Below are positions 56,177-64,000 of a DNA stretch of 64,000 bases, in pieces. How positions within the stretch are numbered: the first letter of the stretch is position 1; every line of letters begins with the position of its first letter. A program made the translations under genes and the position numbers. This stretch comes from an uncultured Oscillospiraceae bacterium (GTDB lineage: Bacteria; Bacillota; Clostridia; Oscillospirales; Acutalibacteraceae), in assembly GCA_900553255.1 (NCBI GenBank), contig USCI01000003.1:1-64000 (forward strand). The letters run 5' to 3'. Below the pieces are notes generated by a model. The model ran no database searches and had not been told where the DNA came from. It saw only the letters and a list, made by a program, of their open reading frames with translations.

Positions 56177-56268
56177 GACCACCGTACGCTTGGATGTGAG
56201 CACCCCCGATTACAATGGTTTTTTGCCCCATGCGGGTATAAAAGCCCGGAAAGGATAGGTTTTTCCCA

Positions 56269-58803
56269 ATGGACGAGAACAAGGATCTGCAGGCGAATTC
56301 CCAGGAGGAAATGGATCAGCCGTCCAGCAAGCTGATCACGGTCGACCTGGAAAAGGAAATGAAAAAGAGCTTCCTGGAATATTCCATGTCGGTGATCGTG
56401 GCGCGCGCGCTGCCGGATGTGCGGGACGGCCTGAAACCGGTGCACCGCCGCATCCTCTATACGATGCATGAAAATAACCTGACCCCGGATAAGGCGTATC
56501 GTAAGTGCGCCGACACCGTCGGTACGGTGCTCGGCCGGTATCATCCGCACGGCGATGCGTCGGTTTACGATGCAATGGTGCGCATGGCGCAGGATTTTTC
56601 GCTGCGCTATCCGCTGGTGGACGGTCACGGCAACTTCGGTTCCATCGACGGCCACCCCGCGGCGGCCTATCGGTATACCGAGGCCCGCATGAGCAAGATG
56701 TCGCTGGATATGCTGGCGGATATCGAGAAGGAAACGGTGGATTTTACCCCCAACTACGACGACCGCCTGAAGGAGCCTGTGGTGCTGCCGTCGCGGTTCC
56801 CGAACCTGCTGGTCAACGGCTCGTCCGGTATCGCGGTCGGTATGGCGACCAACATCCCGTCGCACAACCTGTGCGAGGTGGTGGACGCCATCTGCCTGCT
56901 GATTGACAATCCCGAGGCGGAACTGCCCCAGATCATGGACTGCATCAAGGGGCCGGACTTCCCGACCGGCGGCATCATCATGGGCTATTCCGGCATCCGC
57001 GCCGCCTATGCGACCGGCCGTGGGCGCCTGATTGTGCGCGCGCGCACCGAGATCGAAGAGCATGGCAACGACCGCTACCGCATTGTGATTACCGAAATCC
57101 CCTATCAGGTCAACAAGCTGACGCTGGTGAAATCCATCATCGACCTGGTGGATGAAAAGCGGATTGAAGGCATCCACGACGTGGTGGACCACTCCAGCCG
57201 AGAGGGCATGCGGGTGGTCATCGACCTCAAGCGGGACGCCAACCCGCAGGTGGTGCTCAACCAGCTGTTTGCCTTCACCCAGATGCAGGTGACCTTCGGT
57301 GCCATCATGCTCGCGCTGGTGGACGGCGTGCCGCGGGTGCTTTCGCTCAAGCAGATGCTGGAGGAATACATCCGTTTCCAGGTGGAGGTCATCACCCGGC
57401 GAACCCTTTACGACCTGCGCAAGGCCAAGGAGCGCGCGCATATTGTGGAGGCGCTCAAGGTGGCCAGCGATTTCATCGACGAGGTCATCGAGATCATCCG
57501 TTCTTCCCCGGACATCCCGGAATCCAAGGCCCGCCTGATGGCCCGCTTCGACTTTGACGACGTGCAGGCGCAGGCCATCGTCCAGATGCGTCTCGGCCAG
57601 CTGGCCGGCCTGGAACGGCAGAAGATCGAGGAGGAACTCGAAGCGCTGCGTGTACGCATCGCGGAAATGGAAGCCATCCTCGCGGATGAGGGCAAGATCA
57701 AGGCAATCGTGAAGGAAGAATGCCTGAAGATGCGGGACAAATACGGCGATGAGCGCCGCACCTCCATTTCGATGGTATCCGGCGAGGTGGATATCGAGGA
57801 TCTGATTCCGGTGGAGGACTGCGTGCTGACCCTGACCCGCCTGGGCTATATCAAGCGGCAGGCGGCGGATGTCTACAAGGCACAGCGCCGCGGCGGCCGG
57901 GGCATTATGGGCATGGCCACCCGGGACGAGGACGTCACCGAAACCATGTTCCTGTGCTCGAGCCACGACTATGTGATGTTCTTCACCTCGGCCGGCCGGG
58001 TATACCGGCTCAAGTGCTATGAGGTGCCGGAGGGCAGCCGCACCTCCAAGGGCATGAACATCGTCAACCTGCTGCCGCTCGCACCGGAGGAAAAGGTCAC
58101 GGCGATGATCCATGTTTCCGAGTTTGAAGGGGACAGCTATCTGTGCATGGTGACCCGGCAGGGTATCATCAAGCGCACGAGGCTTGACGCCTATGCGAAC
58201 GCGCGGAAAAACGGCCTGATCGCCATCGATCTCGATGAGGGCGACGAGCTGGCGTGGGTGCAGGTCACCGACGGCTACCAGAAGCTGCTCGTGGCCACCC
58301 GCAAGGGCATGGCGATCTGCTTTGATGAGAACGACGCCCGCGTGGTGGGCCGCACCGCCCGCGGCGTAAAGGCACTCACCCTCCAGGAGGGCGATGAGGT
58401 CGTCGGCATGGTGGTCTGCAAGGATACCGGCACCCTGCTGACCGTGACCGAAACCGGCTATGGCCGGCGCAGCGACCTGTCCGACTACCGGATCCAGTCG
58501 CGCGGCGGCAAGGGGCTGACCAACTACCATACCGAGGAATTCGGTGACGTAGCCGCTATCCAGATGGTGGAGGAGGATGACGACATCATCCTGATTTCGT
58601 CCGACGGCATCATTATCCGCATGGCGGCTGAGGAGGTGCGGTTCTGCCGCCGCCCGGCCAAGGGTGTGCGGGTGATGCGCATGGAGGAATCCGCCCGCAT
58701 TGTTTCGCTGGTGCGCGCGCCGCACGAGGAGGAAGCGCCGGAAGGGGAAACGCCCGCAGAAGGCGAAGCCGAGCCGTCCGCGGAGGTCGCTCCGGCCGAA
58801 TAA
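56269..58803 (+). CDS. gyrA: DNA gyrase subunit A
   Basis: 844 residues. Breakage-reunion domain with catalytic Tyr in [12 protein letters not shown] and [22 protein letters not shown]. The C-terminal beta-pinwheel contains the GyrA box QRRGGRG, which distinguishes it from ParC. The tail (about 805-844) is Glu/Pro/Ala-rich. AAAGGATAGG precedes ATG. A possible -10 (TACAAT, 56211-56216) lies upstream, so gyrA may have its own promoter after the YcxB-like genes. Confidence 0.98.
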   Translation: MDENKDLQANSQEEMDQPSSKLITVDLEKEMKKSFLEYSMSVIVARALPDVRDGLKPVHRRILYTMHENNLTPDKAYRKCADTVGTVLGRYHPHGDASVYDAMVRMAQDFSLRYPLVDGHGNFGSIDGHPAAAYRYTEARMSKMSLDMLADIEKETVDFTPNYDDRLKEPVVLPSRFPNLLVNGSSGIAVGMATNIPSHNLCEVVDAICLLIDNPEAELPQIMDCIKGPDFPTGGIIMGYSGIRAAYATGRGRLIVRARTEIEEHGNDRYRIVITEIPYQVNKLTLVKSIIDLVDEKRIEGIHDVVDHSSREGMRVVIDLKRDANPQVVLNQLFAFTQMQVTFGAIMLALVDGVPRVLSLKQMLEEYIRFQVEVITRRTLYDLRKAKERAHIVEALKVASDFIDEVIEIIRSSPDIPESKARLMARFDFDDVQAQAIVQMRLGQLAGLERQKIEEELEALRVRIAEMEAILADEGKIKAIVKEECLKMRDKYGDERRTSISMVSGEVDIEDLIPVEDCVLTLTRLGYIKRQAADVYKAQRRGGRGIMGMATRDEDVTETMFLCSSHDYVMFFTSAGRVYRLKCYEVPEGSRTSKGMNIVNLLPLAPEEKVTAMIHVSEFEGDSYLCMVTRQGIIKRTRLDAYANARKNGLIAIDLDEGDELAWVQVTDGYQKLLVATRKGMAICFDENDARVVGRTARGVKALTLQEGDEVVGMVVCKDTGTLLTVTETGYGRRSDLSDYRIQSRGGKGLTNYHTEEFGDVAAIQMVEEDDDIILISSDGIIIRMAAEEVRFCRRPAKGVRVMRMEESARIVSLVRAPHEEEAPEGETPAEGEAEPSAEVAPAE

Positions 58804-58814
58804 TACGAAACGCT

Positions 58815-58861
58815 GCAGCCCGCTGGGGCACATCGGCCGCCGGTGTGCGCCGGCGGGCTGC
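58815..58861 (+). terminator. Hairpin between gyrA and mnmE
   Basis: A 9-bp perfect stem GCAGCCCGC/GCGGGCTGC around an internally paired 29-base loop, followed by GTTACGTTT. Weak U-run, so partial termination at most. Confidence 0.45.
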
Positions 58862-58889
58862 GTTACGTTTAAAACAAAGGAGACTGGTG

Positions 58890-60257
58890 ATGGAGAGAAC
58901 CATTGCGGCGCTGTCCACCCCGCCGGCAGCCGCCGGGCTCGGCGTAATCCGGGTATCCGGTGAAGCAGCCATAGAGGTAACAGACCGGGTATTCCGTGCC
59001 GCCGCCCGCGGCAAAACGCTCGCCGGGCAGCCGGGGTATACCGCGTTGTACGGCCATGTTTACGATGCGGATGGGGATATTGACGAGTGTGTGGCACTGG
59101 TATTCCGTGCGCCGCACAGCTATACAGGGGAAAATGTCGTGGAGCTGTCCTGTCACGGCGGCACCTATCTGCTCGGCCGGGTGCTGTCGGCGCTTTTTGC
59201 CGCCGGCGCGCAGCCGGCACAGGCGGGAGAATTCACCCGCCGGGCGTTTGTGAACGGGAAAATCGACCTTACTCAGGCGGAAGCGGTGATGGAGCTGATT
59301 GCCGCCAACGGCCGGCTGGCGGCCAAAACCGCGCTGGCGATGCGGGAAGGCACGCTGCATCAGCGGTTAGACGAAATCCGGCAGCAGCTGGTGCAGGCGG
59401 ATGCCTCGATTTCGGCGTTTGTCGATTATCCCTATGAGGATATCCCGGAGCCCGACCTCCCCGGCATTCGCGCCGCGCTCGGGGAGGCTGCTGCCGCGCT
59501 CGAAAAGCTGCTGCGCACCTTTGATGCCGGCCGGGTGGTGCGGGAGGGGATCGATACCGTGATCGTCGGCAGCCCGAACGTGGGAAAGTCCACCCTGATG
59601 AACTGCCTGTCCGGATGTGAGCGCAGCATCGTCACCCCTATCGCCGGAACCACCCGCGATATCGTGGAGGAAACGGTACGGCTTGGCGACGTGCTGCTGC
59701 GGCTTGCGGATACCGCCGGCATCCGCGAAACCGGCGATACGGTGGAATCCATCGGGGTGCAGCGTGCCCGCGACCGACTGGGGCAGGCGGCGCTGGTTCT
59801 GGTATTGTTCGACGGTTCGCGGCCGCTCGGCCGGGACGACTTGGCACTGATCCGGGAAACGTCCGGGCAGGCCGCCGTTGCGGTGGTAAACAAGGCCGAC
59901 CGGCCACTCGAAATAGACTTATCGTATATACAGTCAAAGTATCAACATACTGTAATTGTTTCTGCGGCGTCCGGCGAGGGGCTGGACGCGCTGGAAGAGG
60001 CGGTGCGGCAGATCACCGGCGTGCAGGCGCTCGACGAAGCGGAGCCGCTGCTGGCGACCGAGCGGCAGCGGGACTGCACCCGTCGGTGCCTGCAGAATGT
60101 GCGGGAGGCGCTGGATGCACTGTGCGCCGGCATGACGCTGGACGCGGTGAGTGTATGCGTGGAGGCGGCGGTGTCCGCGGTATTGGAGATGACCGGCGAG
60201 CGGGTCACCGAGACGGTGGTAGACGATATTTTCGCGCGGTTTTGCGTGGGAAAATAA
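58890..60257 (+). CDS. mnmE: tRNA modification GTPase MnmE
   Basis: 455 residues. With MnmG it forms 5-carboxymethylaminomethyluridine at the wobble base of some tRNAs. N-terminal folate-binding domain (GLGVIRVSGEAA), helical domain, and an inserted G domain with GSPNVGKSTL, DTAGIRETGD and NKAD; the C-terminus ends CVGK with the catalytic Cys. ATG 58890 follows AAAGGAG by 8 bases. In many Firmicutes mnmE lies on the other side of the origin next to jag; here it follows gyrA. Confidence 0.97.
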   Translation: MERTIAALSTPPAAAGLGVIRVSGEAAIEVTDRVFRAAARGKTLAGQPGYTALYGHVYDADGDIDECVALVFRAPHSYTGENVVELSCHGGTYLLGRVLSALFAAGAQPAQAGEFTRRAFVNGKIDLTQAEAVMELIAANGRLAAKTALAMREGTLHQRLDEIRQQLVQADASISAFVDYPYEDIPEPDLPGIRAALGEAAAALEKLLRTFDAGRVVREGIDTVIVGSPNVGKSTLMNCLSGCERSIVTPIAGTTRDIVEETVRLGDVLLRLADTAGIRETGDTVESIGVQRARDRLGQAALVLVLFDGSRPLGRDDLALIRETSGQAAVAVVNKADRPLEIDLSYIQSKYQHTVIVSAASGEGLDALEEAVRQITGVQALDEAEPLLATERQRDCTRRCLQNVREALDALCAGMTLDAVSVCVEAAVSAVLEMTGERVTETVVDDIFARFCVGK

Positions 60258-60275
60258 CCGGAGGGGGTGCCAGGC

Positions 60276-62063
60276 ATGGACAGACCGGCAGAGGAAAGCG
60301 GCGGAATCTGTTCCCGGTGCGGTGGGGAGGTTGTCCCGGAGACGGATGTCTGTCCGCACTGCGGCGCCGTGCTGCGTCCGGTTGAAGAGGTACTGCCGCC
60401 GGCGGAGGAACCGGAAGAGACGGTGCCTGACGCGACGGCACCGGCGGATGCCGTCGAGGAAGCGGCCCGGGAAGCCCCGGCGGCAAAGGGCAGGCGCCGG
60501 CTGACCGGAAAGGCTAAGGTACTGATCGCCGCTGCCGCTGCGGCCGCGGTGGTCTTGACCGCCGTAACGGTCGTGCTGGTGCGGCGGAGCAGCCAGGATA
60601 CACGCACCCCGCTGCTTTTTTATAAAGACTCCACGCTGTATGCGGTATCGCCGGTCAACTGGAACCGCATTATTGCGCTTCCGGCGGAAAACGGCGACGC
60701 CTATCTGAACTCCGCGTATATTCAGTACAGCCGTGACGGGCGCTACCTGTACTATCCCGACAGCGCCGGTATGGACAGCTACACGCTCTATTGCTGCGAC
60801 CTGTTCCGCGGGAGCACCCGGATGGTGGACGATGAGGTGGTCGGGCTTTACCGCCTCACGCCGGACGGGCGCACCGCGGTATACTGCAGCGGCGAAGAGC
60901 TTCTGTGCAGCGATCCGGACGGCAAAAGGATCCTTGCACAGGATGTCCAAAGGTTCATGCTGGCGGTTGACGGCAGGACCGTGGTATACCAGACGGCGGA
61001 CAGGACGCTTTACCGGGGCAGCCTGCCTTCCGGGGAAAGTACGCAAATCGGCGGGGCGGATGACGTTCATTACATCAGCCCGGAAGCAGATTCGGCCTAT
61101 TATGTCCGGGATTATGTGCTGTATTACTGGAAAAACGGCGGGCAGGAGCAGAGGCTGCGGGAGGTCGAATACGGGGTCGATGTGATAGGCTTCGGCGGGA
61201 GGGAAGCTTACCTTTTGTTCCAGGAGGTGCCGGACAGTGTGCTGTCGGTCGTGCAGACCGGGGAAGAAGCTTCCGGCGATCCCCGGTATCAGCTGTATTA
61301 CTGCCGGGACGGCGAAAGCCGGCTGCTGGCGGAGGATGTCCGGCAGTTCCAGACGGTGAGCGGTGCGGACGAAACGGCGCGGCTGCTGTATCGGGTGCAG
61401 AAAACGGCGGACGGTGTGTCGGCGTGGTATTATGCCGGTGAGGCGGAAAGCTCGCTGGTCACACAGGAGGATGAAATCGGCATGGCCTGCCTGTCGGGTA
61501 ACGGCAGGGAACTCTGGTTTATCGCCGGCGAGGTGGTCCCGCCGCCGGTGACCTCCAGCTTCCGGGGCCTGCGGACGGGTACGCTGCGCGCGGCGCAGCT
61601 GCATAACGGAAAGATCGGTGCTATCCGCGCGGTGGACGACCGCGCGATGATGCTGGTCCCGCGGTTCAGGGGAGAGCCGCTGTATCTGCAGGATCGTTCG
61701 GATGTGGAGGGAGACGGACTGCGCTTAGCCGGTGCGCTGTGCCATAACGGCGAGGTGATCGCCGAAGAGGTGCAGCTTTTCGGCGTGCTGCCCGAGCCGG
61801 AAAGCGATGCCGTATACTTTTCTCTGCGGGCGGACGAAAACGGGGGCTTTTCGACGCTGATGAAATGGGACGGACATACGGCTTCGGTGATCAGCGAGAA
61901 AACGGTGCGCACGGAGCTGCTTGGCCGGGACCGGGTGGCGGTGTTATCATCTGATGAGCAGGTGCTGATCGTTTTTGACCGGGGCAGGGCGATCGAGCTG
62001 GAGCGGGAGGTGTCGGTGTTTGGCATCCCCTATGCAGCGGACAAATGCGCCTGTTGGTGGTAG
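60276..62063 (+). CDS. Zinc-ribbon, single-TM protein with beta-repeat ectodomain
   Basis: 595 residues. Cytoplasmic zinc ribbon (CSRC...CPHC, 12-29), an acidic Pro/Glu linker, a basic stretch and one membrane helix (about 82-102), then a large extracytoplasmic region of repeated beta strands such as LLFYKDSTLYAVSP, YIQYSRDGRYLYY, LYRLTPDGRTAVY and YYVRDYVLYYWK, typical of propeller-like proteins. Probably a membrane sensor or scaffold; no enzyme signature. ATG 60276 follows GGAGGGGG; a GTG at 60267 is possible. 18 bases after mnmE and likely co-transcribed. Paralogue of the next gene. Confidence 0.7.
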   Translation: MDRPAEESGGICSRCGGEVVPETDVCPHCGAVLRPVEEVLPPAEEPEETVPDATAPADAVEEAAREAPAAKGRRRLTGKAKVLIAAAAAAAVVLTAVTVVLVRRSSQDTRTPLLFYKDSTLYAVSPVNWNRIIALPAENGDAYLNSAYIQYSRDGRYLYYPDSAGMDSYTLYCCDLFRGSTRMVDDEVVGLYRLTPDGRTAVYCSGEELLCSDPDGKRILAQDVQRFMLAVDGRTVVYQTADRTLYRGSLPSGESTQIGGADDVHYISPEADSAYYVRDYVLYYWKNGGQEQRLREVEYGVDVIGFGGREAYLLFQEVPDSVLSVVQTGEEASGDPRYQLYYCRDGESRLLAEDVRQFQTVSGADETARLLYRVQKTADGVSAWYYAGEAESSLVTQEDEIGMACLSGNGRELWFIAGEVVPPPVTSSFRGLRTGTLRAAQLHNGKIGAIRAVDDRAMMLVPRFRGEPLYLQDRSDVEGDGLRLAGALCHNGEVIAEEVQLFGVLPEPESDAVYFSLRADENGGFSTLMKWDGHTASVISEKTVRTELLGRDRVAVLSSDEQVLIVFDRGRAIELEREVSVFGIPYAADKCACWW

Positions 62064-62135
62064 CCGGATCGCCGCATAAAAAGAAAAACGGACGTGGTTT
62101 TTCGCGAAACAGCGGGGTTTTTGTGTGTTTCGGCC

Positions 62136-62164
62136 TTGAAAAATCCGGACAAAAATCGTATACT
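62136..62164 (+). promoter_or_regulatory. Promoter of the four-zinc-ribbon gene
   Basis: TTGAAA, 17-base spacer, TATACT. Predicted start near 62171, giving a leader of about 145 bases. Confidence 0.7.
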
Positions 62165-62178
62165 GAACATAAGCGGAT

Positions 62179-62222
62179 AGAAAAAGCTTTTTGCGCATAG
62201 ATATGGCGCAGGCGCTTTTTCT
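62179..62222 (+). terminator. Leader hairpin after the 62136 promoter
   Basis: AGAAAAAGC/GCTTTTTCT plus an inner TGCGC/GCGCA stem, ending in GCTTTTTCTTCC. It begins about 8 bases after the predicted start and could attenuate transcription, though the inner stem is broken by a bulge. Confidence 0.5.
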
Positions 62223-62317
62223 TCCGGGGGATAAGCGCGGCTGTTTTGTTTTCGCGCGGGGCGGAACGCCTGCCGGCGGACCGTTCCCGTCAATTTCTAA
62301 ATAAAGGGGTTTTTGAA

Positions 62318-64000
62318 ATGGCGAATTGTCCGAATTGTCATGCGCCGCTTGAAGAGGGCGCGGGATTCTGCGGCGTGTGCGGCACGCCGGTTCCGAAGCA
62401 GGTGATTTGCTCACACTGCGGGCAGGCTACGGCGGCGGACGGCATGTTCTGCGAGCGCTGCGGCCAGCCTTTGGCGCCCGCTGCGCAGGCGCCTGCCGTT
62501 CCGGAAGCACCGGTGGTTGCCGCTCAGCCGGTTGTACCGGCGGCGGAAAATACGGCGCCGGCTGATCCGCAGGAGGCGCCGGAGGCAGAAGCTCCCGCAG
62601 TGCCCGAAACGCCGGCGCAGGTGACATGTCCGCACTGCGGGCAGGCTACGGCGGCAGACGGCATGTTTTGTGAGCGCTGCGGCCAGCCGGTAGGAACCGC
62701 AACAGGCGTACCGGAGACGCCGGCCGCGGCGGATTCCGTGGACCAGACCCCCGCGGCAGAGGAAGCCGCTCCGGCACAGGTGGTGTGTGCCCACTGCGGC
62801 CAGGTCACCTCAGCGGACGGCAAATTCTGTGAGCGTTGCGGTCAGCCGATTGGTTCGGGGGAACAGCCGGCAGCGGAAAATGCCATGCCGGCCGGTGTGC
62901 CGGTGCCTCCGGCAGCAGCCGGTACGGCATATGCGGCGCCGGCCGATGGCGCGGCGGCCGCTCCGTCCCCGGTGAAGCAGATAACGGCAAAGATCAAGGC
63001 CCTGCCGAAAAAGATCCTGGCGATTGTCGCGGCGGCGGCCGTGCTGGTGGTTGTGCTGCTGGTGGCGGTGATTGCCAGCGTGGCAGGCGGCGATGTAAAA
63101 CCGCCGGTGCTGTATTATGCGGACGGCGAGCTGCAGGGCGTGATGCAGGGCAAATGGAACAAGCCGTTTGAAGTGACGAAGGATTTTTCCAGCCTGGCGA
63201 ATGATGACTATATACTGATGACCCAGTACAGTGAAAACGGCCGCTATATGTTCTATCTGGACGGCGGCGGGCTGTATTACCGCGACCTGAAGAAAAACAA
63301 TGCCAATACCGATGGGACCAAGATCGACAGCGAAATCGAGGGGTATTTCCAGATTACCCCGAACGGCAAACGGGTGCTGTACATCAAAAGCGGCAAGCTG
63401 TACGAGCACAACCTGAAGGAAAAGCAGTCCCTTGCCTCGGACGTGATCATGTTCTTTATGTCGGAGGACGGCAAAACCGTGCTGTACCAGACCGACGACG
63501 GGGATCTGTACACCAAAGCAGTGGGAAGCAGCAAGGAAGCCGTTAAGATCGACAGCGAGGCGGAGATCAAGAGCGTCAGCAAAGACATGAAAACCCTGTA
63601 CTACACCAAGGACGGTTCGCTGTACGTAAAGTCCGGCAATAAGGATAAGGAGAAGATCGCTGAAGGGGATGCGGTGGATACGGTCATCGGCTTCGGCGGG
63701 AAGGAAATCTATTTCTTCAACGATGCCAGCTTGACCGGCACTGCGGCGGATTATGTGGATGACGATATGAAGGCGGCGGACGACGCGATGACCGAGCCGG
63801 TAGCGCCGGAATACCCGAGCCGCGAGTATCCGGATTTTGACGACTACAGAGGTGAGGATGGCTTTATCGACTGGGATGCGTATAATGCCGCGCAGGATAA
63901 GGCGGATGAGGAATACGATAAGGCCAGAGAACAGTACGACAAGGATTACGAAGAATACCAGACCGCGCGCGAGGAATATCGGGAAAAGGAATCCCGTGAC
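62318..64000 (+). CDS. Four-zinc-ribbon membrane protein (cut by window end)
   Basis: At least 561 residues, with no stop before the window ends. Four zinc ribbons occupy the cytoplasmic part: about 4-22 (CPNC...CGVCG), 31-49, 104-122 and 157-175, the last three near-identical (C.HCGQ.T.ADG.FCERCGQP), separated by Ala/Pro linkers. A membrane helix (about 233-256) leads to an ectodomain of beta repeats (LYYADGELQGVM, GGLYYRDLKKN) like the previous gene, then an Asp/Tyr/Glu-rich coiled region (about 490 onward). ATG 62318 follows AAAGGGG. Function unknown. Confidence 0.75.
   Translation, partial: MANCPNCHAPLEEGAGFCGVCGTPVPKQVICSHCGQATAADGMFCERCGQPLAPAAQAPAVPEAPVVAAQPVVPAAENTAPADPQEAPEAEAPAVPETPAQVTCPHCGQATAADGMFCERCGQPVGTATGVPETPAAADSVDQTPAAEEAAPAQVVCAHCGQVTSADGKFCERCGQPIGSGEQPAAENAMPAGVPVPPAAAGTAYAAPADGAAAAPSPVKQITAKIKALPKKILAIVAAAAVLVVVLLVAVIASVAGGDVKPPVLYYADGELQGVMQGKWNKPFEVTKDFSSLANDDYILMTQYSENGRYMFYLDGGGLYYRDLKKNNANTDGTKIDSEIEGYFQITPNGKRVLYIKSGKLYEHNLKEKQSLASDVIMFFMSEDGKTVLYQTDDGDLYTKAVGSSKEAVKIDSEAEIKSVSKDMKTLYYTKDGSLYVKSGNKDKEKIAEGDAVDTVIGFGGKEIYFFNDASLTGTAADYVDDDMKAADDAMTEPVAPEYPSREYPDFDDYRGEDGFIDWDAYNAAQDKADEEYDKAREQYDKDYEEYQTAREEYREKESRD
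62414..62688 (+). repeat. Direct repeat encoding duplicated zinc ribbons
   Basis: Two 56-base copies, 62414-62469 and 62633-62688, differ at only three or so positions although they are coding; the fourth ribbon is more diverged. This indicates a recent internal duplication. Confidence 0.8.

Noticed and set aside
53900..56203. A 767-codon minus-strand open frame across the YcxB-like genes
   Set aside because: No ribosome binding site or domain; composition typical of a codon-bias shadow. The plus-strand genes have good start sites and shared motifs.
55882..59220. A 1112-codon open frame antisense to gyrA and neighbours
   Set aside because: It mirrors gyrA and the YcxB-like genes. Long antisense frames are expected opposite G+C-rich codon usage, the translation has His/Arg-rich low complexity and no domain, and gyrA is certain.
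62414..62688. CRISPR-like spaced repeats
   Set aside because: There are only two near-identical 56-base copies, and they are in frame, encoding zinc ribbons.

Overview
The window looks like the replication-origin segment of a G+C-rich Clostridia chromosome, probably of the Oscillospiraceae/Ruminococcaceae type. The support is the order rpmH-rnpA-yidD-yidC-jag on the left arm (minus strand) and dnaA-dnaN-yaaA-recF-remB-gyrB-gyrA-mnmE on the right arm (plus strand), Firmicute-style purine genes, AGGAGG-type ribosome binding sites and lipoprotein signals. The family assignment is an inference; no rRNA, tRNA or CRISPR array was seen.

Layout. 160-1667 (minus): a double 4Fe-4S protein and a trans-aconitate-type methyltransferase. 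1677-2605: a gene-poor stretch with several strong inverted repeats. 2606-24884 (plus): a 22-kb glycan-utilisation locus that runs against the expected replication direction. It holds a sortase-type surface protein with two jelly-roll modules, a cytoplasmic GH98-like glycosidase, two complete sets of ABC sugar permeases with two binding proteins (one carrying N-terminal beta-sandwich modules), an NHL-propeller/Yip1 membrane protein, a DUF5696-type lipoprotein, a secreted jelly-roll protein, a GH98-like lipoprotein, and a 1016-residue AraC-type regulator fused to a jelly-roll and two degenerate GDPD-like barrels. No ABC ATPase is present, so a shared MsmX/UgpC-type ATPase elsewhere must energise both importers.

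25117-31092 (minus): guaA, purA, a LysR regulator, a GNAT acetyltransferase and purB. 31278-33990 (minus): an alpha/beta hydrolase, a YhfC-like membrane protein and an S1-repeat protein. 34268-38912 (plus): a MATE exporter, a GH3 lipoprotein and an Amt-PII fusion; the MATE and Amt genes each have a strong promoter followed at once by a terminator-like hairpin. 39182-41092 (minus): two glycosyltransferases.

41411-44606 (minus) and 45037-60257 (plus) are the divergent origin arms. The dnaA-dnaN gap carries DnaA-box-like sequences and an AT-rich patch (probable oriC), and a near-perfect parS lies inside the 3' end of recF. Between gyrB and gyrA sits an unusual run of four YcxB-like membrane-protein genes that together carry about seven copies of one domain. 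After mnmE come two zinc-ribbon/one-TM/beta-repeat proteins, the second cut by the window end.

How the locus may work (inference): the lipoprotein GH98 enzyme, with the jelly-roll proteins, would release oligosaccharides at the surface. The two importers would take them up and the cytoplasmic GH98-like enzyme and unlinked exo-glycosidases would finish the job. The AraC fusion, last gene of the run, would sense an intracellular product.
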